DNA of 11,844 nucleotides, from positions 1 through 11,844 of the forward strand of contig JAJYBW010000062.1 in NCBI GenBank assembly GCA_021778815.1, given 5' to 3'. Under the pieces are notes generated by a model. The model had not been told where the DNA came from, made no database searches, and worked only from the letters and a program-made list of their open reading frames with translations. Source of the DNA: Acidobacteriota bacterium (lineage in GTDB: Bacteria; Acidobacteriota; Terriglobia; Terriglobales; Acidobacteriaceae). Positions 5,794 to 11,844 of this stretch are shown piece after piece. Every line of letters starts with the position of its first letter. Positions within the stretch are counted from its first letter, which is position 1. The position numbers were made by a program, and so were the translations under genes.

Positions 5794-6676
5794 TGCAGCG
5801 ATGACCAAGCCGACCACGACCGAGGAGTTGCCGACGGCGCAGCCGGAAGCGAAGAAGAACGAGAAGTACTATTTGCGATTTACCTTGCCGCAGCGATATC
5901 TGCATGCGGTGCTGTTCACGTCGTTTCTGGGATTGGCGGCGACGGGGCTGCCGATGCGCTTCAGCGAGAACGTGCCGGCGAGGTTTTTTGCGCGCGCGGT
6001 GGGCGGGTTTGGGGCGATTCTCTTCATGCACAAATTTTGCGCGATTGTGCTGACGCTGGCGTTTCTGTATCACGTGAAGGACATTGTTACGCGGGCGGTG
6101 ATGAACAAGGAAAAGGGACTGTTCTGGGGCCCGACGTCGATGGTGGCGAACTGGAAGGACGTGAAGGACCTGGTGGGGCATTTGCGGTGGTTTGTGGGAC
6201 TGGGGCCGAAGCCGCAGTTCGATCGTTACGCCTATTGGGAGAAGTTCGATTACTGGGCGGTTTTCTGGGGCATGATCGTCATCGGATTTTCAGGATATGC
6301 GATGTGGTTCGCGCCGTTTTTCGCGCGCTTTTTGCCGGGGTGGGCGCTGAATGCTGTCCTGGTGATTCACGGAGAGGAAGCGCTGCTGGCCATCCTGTTT
6401 ATTTTCTCAATCCACTTTGTGAATACGCATTTGCGTCCGGACAGTTTCCCGATGGACATGGTGATCTTTACCGGGAAAGAGACGGAAGAGGAATTTCGAA
6501 GGAAGCGGTCGCTGGAATTTGCGCGTCTCGCTCGGCAGGGAAAGCTGGAAGCCAGGGTCTCCGATCCACCCGTGTACTGGTGGGTGAATTTCGCCCGAGT
6601 GGTCGGATTCACCGCAATCCTGATCGGGCTGGTGCTTCTTGTCTTGACATTGATCGCCTATTTCGGCACCGTATAA
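5786..6676 (+). CDS. Integral-membrane cytochrome b subunit (quinone-linked)
   Basis: The protein has 296 residues. The ATG at 5786 follows GGGAGG with a good spacer and overlaps the stop of the multiheme gene. Five membrane helices are visible near 37-56, 76-97, 157-177, 188-211 and 270-292. In or next to them lie His40 (YLHAVLF), His82 (MHKFC), His96 (YHVKD), His195 (VIHGEE) and His210 (SIHFVNTH), enough for two b hemes. The layout resembles cytochrome b subunits of thiosulfate reductase, formate dehydrogenase and Cbc-type complexes. Such subunits exchange electrons with the quinone pool and hand them to the c-heme partner. Between helices 2 and 3 is a charged cytoplasmic loop. The adjacent genes supply the c-type partners; the redox direction cannot be read from sequence. 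Confidence 0.85.
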   Translation: MTDAAMTKPTTTEELPTAQPEAKKNEKYYLRFTLPQRYLHAVLFTSFLGLAATGLPMRFSENVPARFFARAVGGFGAILFMHKFCAIVLTLAFLYHVKDIVTRAVMNKEKGLFWGPTSMVANWKDVKDLVGHLRWFVGLGPKPQFDRYAYWEKFDYWAVFWGMIVIGFSGYAMWFAPFFARFLPGWALNAVLVIHGEEALLAILFIFSIHFVNTHLRPDSFPMDMVIFTGKETEEEFRRKRSLEFARLARQGKLEARVSDPPVYWWVNFARVVGFTAILIGLVLLVLTLIAYFGTV

Positions 6677-6695
6677 CCACTCACGCGAGGGAATG

Positions 6696-8120
6696 ATGTT
6701 TGGAACTTTAGAGAAGAAGCTGCGACCGGTTCTGTTTTTCGGAAACAACCCGCTCAGTTTGATCGGGGGCGCGCTGACCAGCGCGGCTGCCTTCGTCATG
6801 ATCGGTTTCTGGGTGGTGACGATTTTTGGTCACGGCGGCTCTCAAAATCCTTATCTCGGGTTAATTTTCGATTTATTTTTGCCGGGTCTTTTTGTCCTGG
6901 GCCTGATTCTGATTCCCATCGGGATCGCGATGCGGCGCAAGCAACTGGTGGCGTCGGGGCACGTGCCTTCTGTCTACCCAGAAATCGATCTGAAGAACCC
7001 GGTCTTTCGTCGTGGGATTGAGGTGGTGATTGCCGCGACCTTCATCAACTTTGTGATTGTGGGTACGGCGAGCTATCGCGGCGTGTCCTATATGGATTCG
7101 CCAAACTTCTGCGGACAGACATGCCACGTGATGGCGCCGCAGTGGGCGGCCTACCAGGTGTCTCCGCACTCGCATGTGGCCTGTGTGGATTGCCACATCG
7201 GCTCGGGAATTTCGGCGGCCGTGCAGGCCAAGATGAATGGGACCAAGCAATTGGTTGAGGTCACGTTTCACACCTATCCAACTCCGATCCGGGCATCTCT
7301 TTCGGTGCTGCGGCCGGCGCGCGCGACCTGCGAACAATGCCACACGCCGACACGGTTCGTCGGCGATCGACTGCTGGTGAAAACGGCGTTCGGCGACGAC
7401 GAAAAGAATTCCGTTACGCGTTCGGTGGTGGTACTGCATCTTGGCGGGGTCGATTCTTTATCGCACCTGAGCGGCATTCACGGACATCACTTGAACCATT
7501 TCGAATACATTGCGACGGATGCAACCGACCAGAACATTATTTCGGTGAAGGCGCACAACGCGGATGGCACGGTGACCGAATATGTGAGCACCGACTGGAA
7601 GGGGCCGGTGAAGGGCGTAGAGCGGGTGATGGACTGCATGGATTGCCATAACCAGGCCACGCACGTGTTCCAGACGCCGCAGGCAGCGGTGAACGAGGCG
7701 ATGCTGGATAACAGCGTGAATGCGGCGTTGCCGTTCGTCCATAAGGAGGGGCTGCAACTGATCCAGGCAGAGTATTCGTCGCACGAGGAAGCCGCGGCCA
7801 AGATTACGAGCGGGCTGGAAAGCTACTACAGCACACAATACCCGGCGGTCTGGAGCAGTCAGCGGCCGCAGATTGAAGCCTCGGCGCGGACGCTGGTCAG
7901 GATCTACCAGCGGAATGTGTTCCCTTCGATGAAGGTGAAGTGGGGTACATATCCGAACAACATCGGACATAATGATTTTCCTGGCTGCTTCCGCTGCCAC
8001 GATGGAAACCATGTCTCGAAAAGCGGGAAGACGCTGACGAATGATTGCAGCGTTTGCCATAATTTGTTGGCGGTGGATGATAAGAATCCCAAGGTGTTGA
8101 CCGACCTGGGCATGCAGTAG
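6696..8120 (+). CDS. NapC/NirT-type six-heme cytochrome c with three membrane helices
   Basis: The protein has 474 residues from 6696. An ATG three bases earlier is too close to the GAGGG site at 6687-6691. Hydrophobic helices lie near 20-46, 55-79 and 108-126. The NapC/NirT signature follows: DSPNFCGQTCHVMAPQW, SPHSHVACVDCHIGSG and LRPARATCEQCH. The first heme site is CGQTCH (139-144), a CX3CH variant with Met two residues after the His as in NapC/NrfH. CxxCH sites follow at about 163, 212, 314, 431 and 451, for six hemes. NapC and NrfH draw electrons from quinol; the length and extra hemes recall ImcH of Geobacter. The region between hemes 3 and 4, with GIHGHHLNHFEY, is not recognised. It starts 19 bp after the cytochrome b gene, so it is in the same operon. 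Confidence 0.87.
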   Translation: MFGTLEKKLRPVLFFGNNPLSLIGGALTSAAAFVMIGFWVVTIFGHGGSQNPYLGLIFDLFLPGLFVLGLILIPIGIAMRRKQLVASGHVPSVYPEIDLKNPVFRRGIEVVIAATFINFVIVGTASYRGVSYMDSPNFCGQTCHVMAPQWAAYQVSPHSHVACVDCHIGSGISAAVQAKMNGTKQLVEVTFHTYPTPIRASLSVLRPARATCEQCHTPTRFVGDRLLVKTAFGDDEKNSVTRSVVVLHLGGVDSLSHLSGIHGHHLNHFEYIATDATDQNIISVKAHNADGTVTEYVSTDWKGPVKGVERVMDCMDCHNQATHVFQTPQAAVNEAMLDNSVNAALPFVHKEGLQLIQAEYSSHEEAAAKITSGLESYYSTQYPAVWSSQRPQIEASARTLVRIYQRNVFPSMKVKWGTYPNNIGHNDFPGCFRCHDGNHVSKSGKTLTNDCSVCHNLLAVDDKNPKVLTDLGMQ

Positions 8121-8151
8121 CGCGGCCTGCGGATTGGCGGCGTACCTCAGA

Positions 8152-8161
8152 GCCTGAAGGC
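8152..8161. repeat. Small TGAA-loop palindrome, REP-like unit 1
   Basis: GCC-TGAA-GGC folds as a short hairpin. It is preceded by GGCGTACCT, which resembles GGCGCCTACCT following the second hairpin. It is probably half of a dispersed palindromic element. Confidence 0.35.
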
Positions 8162-8186
8162 GGCCCACGGATTCGAGCTCGGTTCC

Positions 8187-8202
8187 CCGGACTGAAGTCC
8201 GG
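8187..8202. repeat. CCGGAC-TGAA-GTCCGG hairpin, REP-like unit 2
   Basis: A perfect six-pair stem with a TGAA loop sits 67 bp after the stop of the last cytochrome gene. There is no T-run after it, so it would act as a transcript-end stabiliser or dispersed repeat rather than a classical terminator. Confidence 0.45.
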
Positions 8203-8399
8203 CGCCTACCTGCAAGCACATGTCCAGGGTCTACCCACAACCAGACCGATTCGAGCAGTTGAACATCATGTTCCGGACACAGCGAGTCGTGATAACAGGC
8301 GCGGGTGTGGCGGAGGGGTTTTCGAGTTGGCGCAGCCGTTCATCTCGAAGAGCTGCGTTATGGGGCGGGGCTTGGGGTAGGGGAACTTGGAATCGAAAC

Positions 8400-9347
8400 T
8401 TATACCGAGCTTTGACTTCGCTGGTCGGTGGCATGGCGAGGGGCGCTTTGCCAGACGGATTCCTCTTTCAATACCAGGACCGGGCAGTGTGCTTCGCAGA
8501 GAACGCGATAGGCGACGCCGGGGATGAAGCGGGGATTGAACGCAGAGTGCGCCGATGCGCCCATAAGGATCATGTCGGCGGCGTGATGTTTTGCGTAGGA
8601 AAGAATGGCTTCCGCAGGCTGACCGTAAACGACTTCACAGGAAGCGTGGGCCTTGCGTACAGGCTTGAGCGTCAATAAATCTTCCAGCATGCGATTGGCA
8701 TATCCACGGGCCGAAATGGTGGTGGGATGCTCGGGAACGACATTCTGCAGGACGTGGAGCAGGGTAATTTTGGCGCTGTGTTTTTCGGCAACGCTGAGGG
8801 CGAACTCCGCGATACGGCTGGAACTATGGTCGAGGGCGGCGGCAAAGACGATGCGAGGGTGGCCCTGGGATGAGGGATCGCTGGGGACAGCTTTTGGACC
8901 CACGGCGAGTACCGGAATATCGATTTGATGGAAAAGGGACTCGGCGATGGATCCGAGAATGTGGTGATGGAACTTGGCTTTTCCATGGGAGCCGGCAATG
9001 ACGCGATCAGCTTTCCATTCGTTGGCGGCAGCCAGAATTTCTTTGACGGTATGGCCGGTGGCTAATTGAAACGAGCATTTAATGCCTTCAGCCTTCGCGT
9101 CGGCAATGACCTTGCCGAGCGTCGTTTCGGCCGATTTCTGCATGCCGGCGGCATCGAAATAGACCATTAACACGGGGTCGATCGGCGAAGCGCTGGGATC
9201 GGGCAGAACATGGATAATGCGCAGTTCGGCCTTGTATGCGAGCGACTGCTGCTTCGCAATCGGAAGAGTAAATCCTAAGTCGGTCAGGTCCGTGGCCAAA
9301 AGGATGCGCCGCGGATGGGTCCACTCCCGGAACTGCTTGTTAGACAT
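8400..9347 (-). CDS. Tandem-domain universal stress protein (UspA family)
   Basis: The protein has 315 residues and two UspA folds, about 12-153 and 163-294. Each domain opens with the typical strand (RRILLATDLTD; PRIVFAAALDH). Domain 1 holds an ATP-binding type signature, AGSHGKAKFHHHILGSIAES, and ends with IPVLAVGP. Domain 2 has MGASAHSAFNPRFIPGVAYRVL, in which the second Gly and the final Gly-Ser are altered, so it probably does not bind nucleotide in the usual way. AGGAG lies 6 bases before the ATG. Tandem Usp proteins are cytoplasmic and respond to energy loss, hypoxia or starvation. A second Usp gene lies upstream in the same direction, but the 239-bp gap with CRP-type sites suggests a separate promoter. 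Confidence 0.9.
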   Translation of the reverse strand: MSNKQFREWTHPRRILLATDLTDLGFTLPIAKQQSLAYKAELRIIHVLPDPSASPIDPVLMVYFDAAGMQKSAETTLGKVIADAKAEGIKCSFQLATGHTVKEILAAANEWKADRVIAGSHGKAKFHHHILGSIAESLFHQIDIPVLAVGPKAVPSDPSSQGHPRIVFAAALDHSSSRIAEFALSVAEKHSAKITLLHVLQNVVPEHPTTISARGYANRMLEDLLTLKPVRKAHASCEVVYGQPAEAILSYAKHHAADMILMGASAHSAFNPRFIPGVAYRVLCEAHCPVLVLKEESVWQSAPRHATDQRSQSSV

Positions 9348-9397
9348 AGGAAACTCCTGAACATCAATCTATTGTGGCCATTGGTTACATTTGTGGC

Positions 9398-9413
9398 TGT
9401 GCCAAATGGCACT
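9398..9413. promoter_or_regulatory. Second, weaker CRP-like palindrome before the first Usp gene
   Basis: TGTGCCAAATGGCACT contains the perfect dyad GTGCCA-AA-TGGCAC and matches seven of ten CRP consensus bases. Its centre (9405.5) is 22 bp, two helical turns, from the site at 9420-9435. It is 29.5 bp from a -10-like CACAAT (9371-9376, minus strand), the class II spacing. Confidence 0.4.
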
Positions 9414-9419
9414 CATCAT

Positions 9420-9435
9420 TGTGATTCCGGTCACC
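9420..9435. promoter_or_regulatory. CRP-type site upstream of the first Usp gene
   Basis: TGTGATTCCGGTCACC matches nine of ten consensus bases of TGTGA-N6-TCACA. It lies about 75-90 bp before the ATG at 9347. Confidence 0.5.
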
Positions 9436-9586
9436 ACAGCGCCCTCAAAAAGACGGAGAGAGCCAAAGACCGGCGCACGTCAGGAGATTTGTATCGCCGG
9501 GTAAAACCTGTTGCATTCCATTCAATGGAGACCATTTCCTGGCCTCCAGGGATGCGTTCGACTCGCGGCAGTTTCGCCGGATCGAT

Positions 9587-10489
9587 TTAGACCAAAGCTG
9601 TCCGAGGGGTAGCCAGATGCCCCGCATGAAGGTGATGGGGCGCATGGACATCGCGCAGAATCATGGCGGGACAGCGCGCCATTCGCAAGACTCGAGCCAT
9701 CAATCCGGGCCGGAGGTGGGAGAGCAACTCGCCGCCTCTGTGCACGCTCATGATCAGGAGATCTGCTTGCGAGTCTTCCGCCATGCGGATAATTTCTTGT
9801 GCCGGTTCACCTTCGCGAATCAGGCATTGTGGCTTGATGGCCAGCCAGGCTTCACGGCTCATCATCGCTTCCAAAGCGTCGAACTGGCCTTCGGAGGGGC
9901 TGGCAATTCCTTGTTCGCGCACCGTAAAGATGGTGAGGCGAGCATGGTGGTCGCTGGCAATTTCTCCGGCAAGTCGAGCCGCGTCGGTGACGCCTTCGGC
10001 GGTGTCGCAGGCCAGCATTAGGTTTGTCCACGGTATGGTTTGACTGGCCATGGCGGCGGCTACGGGGCCGACGACAATGACTGGGTGGTCCGACTTGCGA
10101 ATGACCCCCTCCGCCACAGAGCCCAGGAGTAAGCGCTCGAGCCCGTTTTTTTCTTCCGTGCCGACAATGATGCAGGTGGCATGGATCTGATCGGCGAGGC
10201 GAATGATTTCATTGGCGGGAGCGCCGAAGACGAGAGTGCCTTCGACCTGGATTCCGCTGCCTTGAAGTTTCTCGCGGGCGGCATGCACGTATTCTTCCAG
10301 CTCTAATTCCTGGATTCGCAGGATATCCGGCGAATCGTCGGTGACGATGGGCATGACATAGATGAAATGCAACGGCCGCAGTTCCTGGCGAGCTAACTTC
10401 ACCGCATATTCTAAAATCGACTTTGATAGATTGGAAAAATCAATCCCAACCAGAATCGGGCCTTGCGTCAGTTCCGAGTTGGTGTGCAT
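9587..10489 (-). CDS. Tandem-domain universal stress protein (UspA family), second copy
   Basis: The protein has 300 residues from the ATG at 10489 (MHTNSELTQGP), which has AAGGGGG eight bases upstream. The frame stays open to an ATG at 10561, but that start lacks a ribosome site and would cover the predicted promoter. Domain 1 (about 11-142) starts with ILVGIDFSN and has the loop VGTEEKNGLERLLLGSVAEG, close to the G-2X-G-9X-G-S/T pattern, then HPVIVVGP. Domain 2 (about 156-279) contains MSVHRGGELLSHLRPGLMARVL, with a degenerate loop, then CPAMILRD. The C-terminal 25 residues are His- and Pro-containing and probably flexible. It is similar in plan to the Usp gene 239 bp downstream but clearly divergent in sequence, so this is not a recent duplication. 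A CRP-type site and a -10 box lie just upstream. Confidence 0.88.
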   Translation of the reverse strand: MHTNSELTQGPILVGIDFSNLSKSILEYAVKLARQELRPLHFIYVMPIVTDDSPDILRIQELELEEYVHAAREKLQGSGIQVEGTLVFGAPANEIIRLADQIHATCIIVGTEEKNGLERLLLGSVAEGVIRKSDHPVIVVGPVAAAMASQTIPWTNLMLACDTAEGVTDAARLAGEIASDHHARLTIFTVREQGIASPSEGQFDALEAMMSREAWLAIKPQCLIREGEPAQEIIRMAEDSQADLLIMSVHRGGELLSHLRPGLMARVLRMARCPAMILRDVHAPHHLHAGHLATPRTALV

Positions 10490-10511
10490 AGAATTGGCCC
10501 CCTTAAGCGAG

Positions 10512-10517
10512 ATGATA
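10512..10517 (-). promoter_or_regulatory. -10 box of the second Usp gene
   Basis: TATCAT on the minus strand matches TATAAT at five of six bases. Its first base is 29.5 bp from the centre of the CRP-type site at 10539-10554. A start near 10505 puts that site at -41.5. Confidence 0.5.
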
Positions 10518-10538
10518 GGAGGGGAGAAAAGAATCGGG

Positions 10539-10554
10539 TGTGATAGAGCGCACA
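10539..10554. promoter_or_regulatory. CRP-type site upstream of the second Usp gene
   Basis: TGTGATAGAGCGCACA matches nine of ten consensus bases, and its position relative to the -10 box fits class II activation. Confidence 0.55.
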
Positions 10555-10640
10555 CTCCCACGTGATGGCGAGCACTTTCCGGATTGGTCTTGGGCTCGCG
10601 GTCGGGAAGGCGGCGGCCGGGTGGCGGGATCGGCGAGAAC

Positions 10641-10656
10641 AGTGACGGTTGTCACA
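10641..10656. promoter_or_regulatory. CRP-type site upstream of the Ptb-like gene
   Basis: AGTGACGGTTGTCACA matches nine of ten consensus bases and also forms GTGAC-GGTT-GTCAC. It lies about 140 bp before the ATG at 10794. The best downstream -10-like sequence, TACCCT at 10679-10684, is weak. Confidence 0.5.
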
Positions 10657-10793
10657 GAGAATACATCAATTCGCGCTTTACCCTTACGTGTTGCGGGCGA
10701 GTTCCTGACGCACCGCCTTGCCGCACGAGTGGCTGCACCAGCGGCACCGCCGCCGGTTGAATTACATTACCGCAACGCAGAAAGAAGGAGTGT

Positions 10794-11756
10794 ATGTCGA
10801 CCCAAACCAGTTCCGCAGTGAGCCGCTTCGACCTTCTGCTGGAGCGGGCGCGGCAACTACCGCCAATTCCGGTGGCTGTTTGTTATCCGTTGACCAAGGT
10901 TGCGCTGGCCGGGGCGCTGGAGTCGGCGGTTTGTGACGTCATTCGTCCGATCCTGGTGGGACCGAAGGAAAAAATTCAAAATCTCGCGAAGGCGGAAGGC
11001 TTCGATATTTCGTCCTGCGAGATGATCGATGCGGAAGATGAAATTCAGTCGGCAAAGCTGTCGGTCGAGCTGTGCCGTACGAAGGTCGCCGACGCGCTGA
11101 TGAAGGGAAGCCTGCACACCGATGCGTTTATGCGTCCGGTGCTGGCCAAGGAAACCGGGTTGCGCACGCTCCGCCGTATCAGCCACTCCTTTGTGATGGA
11201 GACGCCGGCCTATGATCGGATTCTGCTGATCACAGACGCGGCGATCAATATTCTGCCGACCCTGGACGACAAGGTGGACATTGTGCAGAATGCCATTGAC
11301 CTGGCGCATGTACTGGGTGTGGCGGTGCCGAAGGTGGCGATTCTGTCGGCGGTGGAGACGGTTCAGTCCAGCATTGTTTCGACCATCCACGCGGCGGCAT
11401 TGTGCAAGATGGCGGACCGGGGGCAGATTACGGGTGGCATTCTGGATGGGCCGCTGGCATTTGATACCGCGGTGAGCCCGGAAGCGATGAAGATCAAGCA
11501 CCTGGTGTCTGCAGTGGCGGGACAGGCGGATATCGTTGTGGTTCCCGATCTGGAGTCGGGCAACATGCTGGCGAAACAACTGGAGTATCTGGGCGGCGCC
11601 AGCCTGGCGGGCATCGTGACGGGCGCTTCGGTTCCGATTATTCTGACCAGCCGCGCGGATTCGGCAAAAACGCGGATGACTTCCGCGGCGGTTGCGTTGC
11701 TGATGCACGCGAGCGCCATATCGAAAGACGCTTCGCGCGACGAGCCGGAGTGTTGA
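10794..11756 (+). CDS. Phosphate acetyl/butyryltransferase-family enzyme (Ptb/Pta-like)
   Basis: The protein has 320 residues and AAGGAG three bases before the ATG. It matches the PTA_PTB fold from end to end: DALMKGSLHTDAFMRPVL near 101-118, then LRRISHSFVMETPAYDRILLITDAAINILPTLDDK, GGILDGPLAFDTAVSPEAMKIKHL and ADIVVVPDLESGNMLAKQLEYLGGASLAGIVTGASVPIILTSRADSAKTRMTSAAVAL, which hold the phosphate and CoA binding residues of the family. It converts acyl-CoA plus phosphate to acyl phosphate plus CoA; acetyl versus butyryl specificity cannot be told. It lacks the N-terminal MaoC-like hydratase domain found in some annotated bifunctional relatives. It would link CoA-thioesters to ATP formation with an acetate/butyrate kinase, which is not in the window. 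It is monocistronic because a terminator follows. Confidence 0.9.
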   Translation: MSTQTSSAVSRFDLLLERARQLPPIPVAVCYPLTKVALAGALESAVCDVIRPILVGPKEKIQNLAKAEGFDISSCEMIDAEDEIQSAKLSVELCRTKVADALMKGSLHTDAFMRPVLAKETGLRTLRRISHSFVMETPAYDRILLITDAAINILPTLDDKVDIVQNAIDLAHVLGVAVPKVAILSAVETVQSSIVSTIHAAALCKMADRGQITGGILDGPLAFDTAVSPEAMKIKHLVSAVAGQADIVVVPDLESGNMLAKQLEYLGGASLAGIVTGASVPIILTSRADSAKTRMTSAAVALLMHASAISKDASRDEPEC

Positions 11757-11759
11757 ACG

Positions 11760-11776
11760 GCCATCGTCAGGATGGC
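11760..11776 (+). other. Small hairpin after the Ptb-like gene
   Basis: GCCATC-GTCAG-GATGGC forms a perfect six-pair stem starting four bases after the stop codon. It lies just ahead of the main terminator and may protect the transcript end. Confidence 0.4.
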
Positions 11777-11785
11777 GGGAAAAAG

Positions 11786-11817
11786 CCGGGACCTGTGACA
11801 TGGGTTCCGGTTTTTTT
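11786..11817 (+). terminator. Rho-independent terminator of the Ptb-like gene
   Basis: CCGGGACC pairs with GGTTCCGG (one G-U) around a nine-base loop and is followed by seven T. The A-run just before the stem suggests weaker function in the other direction too. Confidence 0.88.
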
Positions 11818-11844
11818 GAGCGGCGCGCAGGAATAAAGTTGCCC

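Larger units (their letters stand above)
8121..8399. other. Non-coding gap between convergent genes
   Basis: This 279-bp stretch separates the end of the cytochrome cluster from the end of the first stress-protein gene. Besides the two palindromes at 8152-8161 and 8187-8202, no gene, promoter or T-rich terminator could be supported. Short open frames here lack family features and good ribosome sites. Confidence 0.5.
10490..10793. other. Divergent promoter region between the second Usp gene and the Ptb-like gene
   Basis: This 304-bp region holds two CRP-type sites about 100 bp apart, each serving one direction, and a -10 box for the Usp gene. No convincing gene is present; open frames here run through the promoter elements and have no family features. 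Confidence 0.55.

Noticed and set aside
9348..9586. Short dyads TCCATT-C-AATGGA (9517-9529) and CCTGG-CCT-CCAGG (9538-9550) as a terminator of the second Usp gene
   Set aside because: Stems are only five to six pairs and no T-run follows on the minus strand, so a terminator call is not supported.
10490..10561. Longer start of the second Usp protein at 10561
   Set aside because: The extra 24 residues precede the UspA strand, lack a ribosome site and would span the -10 box and CRP-type site.

Overview
The window looks like chromosomal DNA of a GC-rich, didermal, soil-type bacterium, most plausibly an Acidobacteriota. This rests on inference: a BlaR1-like M56 peptidase fused to a TonB C-terminal domain, exported multiheme cytochromes, tandem UspA proteins, and the overall gene style. 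No rRNA or other taxonomic marker is present. No tRNA, rRNA or CRISPR array was seen.

Left part (1-3792). A CocE/NonD (S15-type) secreted hydrolase runs leftward off the window edge from a start at 993. It is divergent from a two-gene BlaI/BlaR1-type module: a BlaI-like repressor (1170-1544) overlapping an M56 metallopeptidase with a C-terminal TonB domain (1544-2863). The shared 176-bp promoter region carries three copies of CTCCTAT, two of them forming a perfect 10-bp inverted repeat, and a 10-bp palindrome overlapping a promoter. An intact 819-bp IS5-family element (2916-3734) sits between the M56 gene and a strong terminator (3766-3792). It has 16-bp perfect ends, a TA target duplication and a -1 frameshift heptamer.

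Centre (3893-8120). A rightward respiratory cluster encodes a small monoheme cytochrome c, an 11-heme membrane-anchored cytochrome c, a five-helix cytochrome b, and a six-heme NapC/NirT-like protein with three membrane helices and a CX3CH first heme site. Together they look like a quinone-linked electron conduit that moves electrons between the membrane pool and the periplasm, in the style of the Cbc/ImcH systems of Geobacter. A perfect CRP-type site (TGTGA-N6-TCACA) lies at a class II activator position in front of the cluster.

Right part (8121-11844). A gap with two small TGAA-loop palindromes leads to two leftward tandem-domain universal stress proteins. A rightward phosphate acetyl/butyryltransferase-like gene follows and ends in a clear terminator. 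Every one of these three genes has a near-consensus CRP-type site upstream. The most interesting inference is therefore that cytochromes, stress proteins and an acyl-phosphate enzyme form one co-regulated low-oxygen or energy-limitation regulon under a CRP/FNR-family regulator that is not encoded in the window.
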